DNA of 64,000 bases, from assembly GCA_029204225.1 (NCBI GenBank), contig CM055111.1, positions 46,562,255-46,626,254 of the forward strand, written 5' to 3'. Within the stretch, counting starts at the first letter, position 1. Every line of letters starts with the position of its first letter. Position numbers and translations under genes: made by a program. The stretch is from Diphasiastrum complanatum. Lineage: Eukaryota > Streptophyta > Lycopodiopsida > Lycopodiales > Lycopodiaceae. The notes below the pieces were generated by a model that was not told the origin of the DNA, ran no database searches, and worked only from the letters and a program-made list of their open reading frames with translations. Shown here in pieces: positions 58,501-64,000 of the stretch.

Positions 58501-59241
58501 GGTTGTGATGAAGCATCCTTTGAGGACATCACATTATGTAGAAGGCTTATTGGCTCCTTGATTTATTTAACTATAACTAGACCTGATCTTAGTTATAGTG
58601 TTGGAAAGTTAAGCCAATTCATGCAAAGTCCTCTATTTTCACATTGGAAGATGGCCAAAAGAGTTCTTAGATACATTTCATCTACTAAAAACTTTGGCAT
58701 TTTGTATAGAGGGACTAATCTTGGCTTAAGAGTCTATAGTGACTCAGATTTTGCAAGTGACAAAGTGGATAGAAGATCAACAAGTGCTTTTGCCATATTT
58801 CTATGTGATGGAGTAGTATCATGGCTTTCCAAAAAGCAAGATACCATCTCCTTATCTTCCACAGAATCCGAATACAAGGCCTTGACATCAACATGCAAGG
58901 AGGTCTTGTGGCTCAAAAGGCTATTGGTGGAGCTTCATGTCATGGACGAGGAGATTCCTATTATCTATTGTGACAATCAATCAGCCCAATTACTTGCAAC
59001 TAATCCTACATTCCATGCAAGGAGCAAACACATCAGGATTGCTCATCATTTCGTGAGGGAGAAAGTGCAAGCCAAGGAGATCAAGCTCCAACACGTGTCA
59101 TCATCAAGTTGCTTGGCTGATTTGTTTACTAAATCTTTATCTAAAGATTCATTTGTCAAGCTTAGATCTTCAATTGGCGTGATTGATAAAAGTATTATTG
59201 TTTCCAAGGCTGTGAAAAATTGCCTACATTATCAAATCTAG
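55575..59241 (+). pseudogene. Copia D polyprotein (near full length, broken)
   Basis: Order: gag from the ATG at 55575 (YKKRSRLALHCVRINVSNDL), zinc knuckle CFFYGKKGHFAS-stop-C (second Cys now Tyr and a stop inside), protease WWIHSGASSHMTYQ (catalytic Asp now His), GAG-pre-integrase VELWHKRLGHTTFKS, integrase start HSDVHSVSHES, an inverted segment (57170-57470), connection region RTPRRSTRASTKPLRLTYDG, RT (DCKWVFMKYNQDGSI, QLDFTNAFLNGYLEEEIYM, YVDDIILSGND at 58250), and RNase H to the C-terminus (DSDFASDKVDRRSTSAFAI, LSSTESEYKAL, ADLFTKSLSKDSF). A deletion near 58130 removes the usual YGLKQ motif and shifts the frame. Catalytic lesions make it inactive. Confidence 0.93.
57170..57471 (-). pseudogene. 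Inverted integrase segment inside copia D
   Basis: Within the plus-strand copia D, minus-strand translation gives YLLSSKSMVLDYFVKFK, VLRSDNGGEYISNKLIDF and PYTSQQNGVSERRNR, exactly the integrase core missing from the plus strand between IFIDDMS (57165) and the connection region (57475). About 300 bp are flipped in place. Confidence 0.85.
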
Positions 59242-59277
59242 CCATGTAGAATATTGTATATTTTGTCAATATTTTTT

Positions 59278-59901
59278 TGTTAGTTACTTGATGACCAAAG
59301 TGCCACTTGTAAATCCACACCTAAGGTAGGTTACCATGAGTCAAGAAGAGTGGTTGTGTCCACATGGTAGTGATTCCTACTTTGTAGGATCTAGACCTTG
59401 ATTTATGATGAGATTTGTACCTACCATGCACCTACCAAGCATGACTCTTGGATCTAGGCTAGGGTTTTCACTTTAGGGCAAGAGAGTTGAGTCTATTTCC
59501 TTATTACATGCTGTAGTTTCACCTAACTTTGCAAAGCAAGTGTCTTTTACTATGTATTTCCATTCTGCATAGTGAGGAGATAGAAACGTTTTAGAGCCTC
59601 AAGGATAAACTCGAATTTTCTCTCTATGTATGGTGATTGTGATTGTTTCCAATGAAACCCAGCTTTGGCACACTTCAAACTCTGTCTATAGGTCATACTA
59701 CAACCTGATCTTGACACGTGGGAGCTCGGATTATATTTTATGATCAAGTTTCTAATTGTCTCTACTTGTTTTCTATCAAGCTGCTAAACTAGATCTTGTT
59801 TTCTGATGACTAGTATCTGATAGATTGTTTAACAAGCACACAATCAACCTTGTGGATCATTCAAAGATCCATTTATGGTCCTTAGTACTGTACTTTCAAT
59901 A
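59278..59901 (+). mobile_element. Copia D 3' LTR, about 624 bp
   Basis: Begins TGTTAGTTACTTGATG shortly after the polyprotein stop, and its last 84 bp match the 5' LTR end at 54860-54942. Related copies lie at 20246 (minus) and 63773 (plus). The 3' end reads TTTCAATA where the 5' copy has TTTTAACA. Confidence 0.85.
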
Positions 59902-60069
59902 GTGAATGCTAAACGCAAAAAAGATAGAAGTTTTTGGCAAAAGTTAGACTTTTTAGAAAAAAAAAGGTGAAAATGTTGAAGGTTTTGTGTCGCGTGGATG
60001 GATGGAAGTGTGATAGCTATGGAGCATATAACATTTGATAGAAGGATTAATGAAGGTCAGTTTGCATGA

Positions 60070-60475
60070 AAAATCGTCTGAATCGGATCACTCAGAGCAA
60101 AAATTGATAGAAAGTTTAATAACTCATCATCGTCAAATCTATCATCGGATGTAAGTCGTCGGATCTGAACGTCGAACGTAAGTCCTCAACTCTGAACATC
60201 AGATGCACTCGTTGGTTCTGATTGTTGGATGCAAATTGTTGGATCTAAACTTGTCGAATTTAGATCATCATGAAAACATCGTCGGACCTATCATCGGATT
60301 TAGATTCGTCTGATGCAAACATGTTAGATATGAATCTATCAGATGTAAAAGTAAGTGTAGTCATCAGACATCTATCGAATGTGACGTCGGCTATGGTACC
60401 GGATGTAGGTTTTCAGATTTACTATTGGATGCAGATTTGAACCTACTGTCGGTTGTACTCATCGAATATAAAACT
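60070..60475. repeat. Degenerate minisatellite based on CATCGGATGTA / GTCGGATCTGAA
   Basis: About 400 bp of imperfect units of roughly 24-28 bases containing RTCGGATSTRAAC-like words. There are no coding features. The rest of 59902-60720 holds no gene. Confidence 0.7.
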
Positions 60476-60724
60476 TGGAGTATTTTTGGAATTTTGTTGT
60501 ATTTTAGCAAAAACTTGGGTAGATATTGTATTGCCTTTGAGCTTCTACATGGTTTGGGTATGACTGTGGAATCATGGAAGTATTGGCACTAGGTTTTGGT
60601 TGTGTTGGGTCCTTTTTCTAATCTAAGACCCTTAAATGTGCTCATGTGACAACAACAACAGTTCTTCAGATATCCTACATGCTAGAATAGTCTTTTTGGT
60701 TTGGTTTTTATAGCAATGTTTTCT

Positions 60725-60900
60725 GATACAATCTGCACATTCAACGACATATTGATATCTCAAGGTACATTCACTTTGAAAGTGAGTGGTTTCTCCGCAT
60801 ACGAAGCATCTCTTCTAAAGGGCTGAAGGAAAAATTGCATAACCTTCTTGGTTGGCTCGACTAGGTTGCTCCTCCGGATGATATTGATCATTTGGATAGG
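60725..60900 (-). pseudogene. Retroelement gag zinc-knuckle fragment
   Basis: On minus the frame reads HPEEQPSRANQEGYAIFPSA, a stop, then CFVCGETTHFQSEC (60767-60808), a perfect CX2CX4HX4C knuckle, then TLRYQYVVECADC. The surroundings fit a gypsy-type nucleocapsid. No other domain is visible nearby (60901-61700 holds no recognised gene). Confidence 0.65.
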
Positions 60901-61717
60901 AGGTAGATGTCTCATCTATGTATGTGTTATTAACACCTTCATCATAAGTAGGTTTGTAGGTCCAAGTCTCGTAAGAGGAATTATGTACCAAGTTGGCCTA
61001 TACATGAAGTCGGTAGTGTTGGACGTCGTGAAATGGTTTCGTTTCGTTGTCGCGAATGATATTGCTTCTTTTGAATTTTTCTTTGCGCGAAAGTTTCATA
61101 GGAACCTAGACACGTGACTACTCATCACAGAACAGATTCCATTCTAGCAATCAAGACAGCGTAAGACAAGGAGATGCACGAAAATAGATCAATCAATTAT
61201 CAGTTTGATTTTTATAGTGAGATCATCAGTGTCTCGCTCGTTGATGGCCTGATGCTCTGCTCTTTCGCTGTGTTTTGCTCGTTGGCAGACTTTCATGCAC
61301 AACTCTTTTGTTTCTAGTCTTTTTTTTTTTTCTGCTCTACTTGCTCACACACTCTCTGTATCTTATAGTATATATTGTGATCTAGAAGAATAGTTTATGT
61401 CTCCACTGTGTGGAGTTTACAAGATAGCTAAACAGAGAATTACAAGACTAGTTAATGCTAATCAACTAATCCATTATTCACTGTTGTTACTACCCGTTTC
61501 AGCTAGACATCAAATAAACTTGTTAAAGCAATACCAACAATGGGATAATTTTAAATGCCAGTGCAAAATAGTAAAAACACTGAAATAAGTTAAAATAAAC
61601 TCATTGAAAGTCATTTCAAATGTGTTAACATTATTAAAAAACCACACATACACATACCAATCTCTCATTGACTCAAAAACAAAAGTGTTGAGGAATATCA
61701 TATTGCAGAAAAGTAAG

Positions 61718-62765
61718 CTATGATTCAATGTGATTCAGTGTCCAATCTTCCTCCACCTCAATTGTTGTAATAGTAGAATTACTTTGCTTTACTTGGATTT
61801 CTATTTGATCTTGATGATTCACTATAAAATCCTGATCCAATGTTTTCCATTCATTGCCAACTTTGGACCATCTTCTATAATAAAATGGTAAAGAAAACAC
61901 TTGTTTTTCTATAAGATATCTAAATTTCATTGACGATCTATTAACTATGCACTCGATATTGCCATTACTCTTTTAATCCCATTGATCATCAAGGAGGCTT
62001 GATAACATATTGTCAGTTAAATCACTACAAATAAACATTGTCGCTGTTCTATGAATATTACATGCAACAAAAAAAATCTACAAACATTTTAAAAGACAGA
62101 AACCAGTGCAATCTATTTTTTTTTAACTTGTGCTACATTTCATACAGTTTTGAATGTCCATAAAAAACCTTGGTCGGAAGCTCTCTACTTGGTGGAATCC
62201 GGAGGAATCCATTTTTCGCTTGAGAAAGAGGGTAATGATATCGCCTCTAATCTTCCACCTAAACTGGATGGTGTGTAAGATGAATCATAGAAGAAAATAC
62301 AAGGATCCAAAAGTGATCTCGTGGAGCGGTTCCTGTATTGTAGAAGACCAATATCAGAATGAATAACGTCCATGATGGTGACAAGGAATTGTATAGGTTT
62401 CCATTCGATTATGCTTGATGGATACAAATCTGCACAAACCCATAAAACTATATATCATTTAAATACTCAGATACAGCTCAAAACAAAAAATTCTCTAAAA
62501 GTTACAATTGCATTTGAGTATGTCATTTGAACTTACCCCTTCCACTCTAATTTCCTTATGCATGTAGACATGGTGAACCAAGACCTCTGAAATGGATCGA
62601 CCTCCAGGTGAAACTTTGAAGTCTAAAATTCTACCTTTCCAAAAGCTCCTATGATCCATATTTGATTTTCTCTTTTTACCAAAAACACCTCTTGATGAGG
62701 GATGCATGAGAACCCACTAAAATTTTATATAGATACATGGTAATAAGAGCCATCAGAGTCTTTTT
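61718..62765 (-). pseudogene. Unrecognised gene family, locus B
   Basis: Same block order as locus A: KDSDGSYYHV, then (after a frame slip) WVLMHPSSRGVFGKKRKS, FWKGRILDFKV and HHVYMHKEI, ending at a donor GTAAGT near 62534; next exon LYPSSIIEWKPI with CIFFYDSSYTPSSLGG (62185-62427); then DNMLSSLLDDQWD, a stop, MKFRYLIEKQVFSLPFYYRR and GNEWKTLDQDF, QIEIQVKQSNSTITTIEVEE and DWTLNHI (61718-61930). Shared residues with locus A include W(I/V)LMHPS, YMH(R/K)(D/E)I, PS..(F/I)EW, FYD, DN(V/M)L(T/S)S, RY.I..Q and the final W.L. Function unknown. It is less damaged than locus A but still carries a stop and frame slips. Confidence 0.65.
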
Positions 62766-63300
62766 TATTACAAACAAAAACTGAGACACTATTGGTTCAT
62801 GGTCTACGACTTTCGGAAGCCATTGCAAAGCTAAAAGAAGATGAACAATAGAGTTTGAAACTAAAAGTAGATTAGATCAAAATAGACTTACTTTACCCAC
62901 AAGTGTTAGGTCTCGAGCACTCAGGAACTCACGGACAGCAATTAGGGTCCAATCACAAGTCAGGACCCCGCCCACCAGCAAGAATTTTGAATTGTATAAA
63001 AATATGACTGAAAAGTTTCAAAAAAAAATTCGACTAACAAACAACGTTAAAGTCTTTCATAGGTGTAAATATATAACTGGGGCAAGTGTACGTCGAATAT
63101 TTGAAAAGTCATTTCAAGTTGTTCCATAGAGACTTGGGCCCTAGGTGTAAATAAATAATGTTGAGGCCCAAGTTCACAAAGTCAAATTAAAAATAAAGAA
63201 TCTAAATTGTACAAAGTCAGGCTCACATGATCCATGTGACATCATTGTGCGGACCTTGAAGCAATCCACCAACCAGCTACTTTACAACATTCTAATGCTG
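62766..63300. other. No recognised gene
   Basis: AT-rich spacer; a GC-richer stretch near 62910-62980 has no recognised content. Confidence 0.4.
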
Positions 63301-63308
63301 AGCTATGG

Positions 63309-63480
63309 AGACCGCCATTGCAAAATTATTTAAACTGAAGAAGTTCCCTGATGAAACCATCCAAGACTACACCCATCGGATCTTCCATCTACTGAAGGAT
63401 TGTACGATTCTTGAACAGATCATCATGGCAAACACTATGCTGGACTGCCCAAAAAGATCAGATCTAATATGGCAGAATTA
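63309..63480 (+). pseudogene. Retrotransposon gag-like fragment
   Basis: The frame reads METAIAKLFKLKKFPDETIQ, DYTHRIFHLLKDCTILEQII, the helical style of a retrotransposon capsid N-terminus. It stops after about 57 codons; sequence in another frame (LPKKIRSNMAELASYASLA) continues it. Family not determined. Confidence 0.5.
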
Positions 63481-63715
63481 GCATCCTATGCGTCACTTGC
63501 ATAACTTTGTAAGGATGCTACCATGATGGAACTCTCACCCGGGATGATGGATTTTCCCTATCGTTCTATCAGATGGGGAATAAGAAGAACAAGTCAACTA
63601 TTAACAAATCCCCTGCTCTAGAGGATTTGTTAACTGGTTTTTTTATCTTCTTGTTTATAGATCTGCCTGTTATCATGCTTCTTGACCACTTCTTGTAAGT
63701 TTATCTTGTGAAACA

Positions 63716-64000
63716 TTGCCTACATTGGCAAATCTAGCCATGTAGAATATTGTATATTTTGTCAATATTTTCTGTTAGACACTTGAATGGCCAAAGTGTC
63801 ACTTGTCAATCCACACCTAAAGTAGGTTACCACGAGTCAAGAGGAGTGGTTGTGTCCATTTGGTAGTGATTCCTACTTTGTAGGATCTAGACCATGATTT
63901 ATGACGAGATTTGTACCTACCATGCACCTACCAAGCATGACTCTTGGATCTAGGCTAGGGTTTTCACATTAGGGCAAGAAAGTTGAGTCTACTTCCTTAT
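63716..64000 (+). mobile_element. Copia D-family internal end and LTR start, running off the window
   Basis: 63716-63772 matches the internal 3' end of copia D (GCCTACATTGGCAAATCTAG), and TGTTAGACACTTG at 63773 begins an LTR that follows the copy at 59278 closely (e.g. GTGATTCCTACTTTGTAGGA) to the window end. Confidence 0.9.

Overview
The window looks like nuclear DNA of a land plant with a large, AT-rich, transposon-packed genome. The grounds are a spliced cytochrome P450 gene with plant-type introns, Ty1/copia and Ty3/gypsy retrotransposons with tRNA-iMet- or tRNA-Asp-type primer sites, a CACTA DNA transposon with plant-specific domains, an L1-like LINE, long GA microsatellites and a short organelle-type tRNA-Arg insert. 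I could not fix the species. Nothing seen excludes a seed-free plant or a gymnosperm.

Layout. At 1-2.0 kb (minus) lies the 5' two thirds of a CYP85-clan P450 whose six visible exons join in frame; a GC-rich repeat sits directly upstream. A decayed copia element covers 3.6-5.6 kb and an inverted copia piece 5.56-5.98 kb. A CACTA-like element with arrays of a 14-bp palindrome fills about 6.0-13.6 kb and carries two divergent genes. One copy of an unrecognised intron-containing gene family (locus A) lies at 14.7-16.0 kb; its relative (locus B) is at 61.7-62.8 kb. Between 16 and 29 kb are retroelement scraps, a 3-kb element encoding a transposase-like protein (21.8-24.9 kb) and an organelle-type tRNA-Arg relic (28.8 kb).

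From 33.1 to 39.6 kb a gypsy complex is nested inside a copia element. The gypsy carries gag joined to a long accessory ORF without pol, and one LTR has both a polypurine tract and a primer-binding site beside it. At 40.9-42.2 kb is an internally deleted copy of the 3-kb element, abutting a copia with a long open gag-protease frame and an intact-looking 5' LTR. That LTR cuts a BTB-domain pseudogene at 44.85 kb. LINE, gypsy and accessory-ORF remnants follow (46.9-52.7 kb), then a P450 pseudogene related to the first gene (52.9-53.2 kb), then a nearly full-length copia with an inverted integrase segment and point lesions (54.9-59.9 kb). The window ends in a further LTR of that copia family.

Apart from the P450, no clearly functional host gene is visible. 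Most coding sequence is transposon-derived and broken. The most unusual items are the duplicated unknown family, the two-copy transposase-like element, the gag-accessory gypsy with a shared LTR, the palindrome arrays of the CACTA element, and two copia copies with inverted internal segments.
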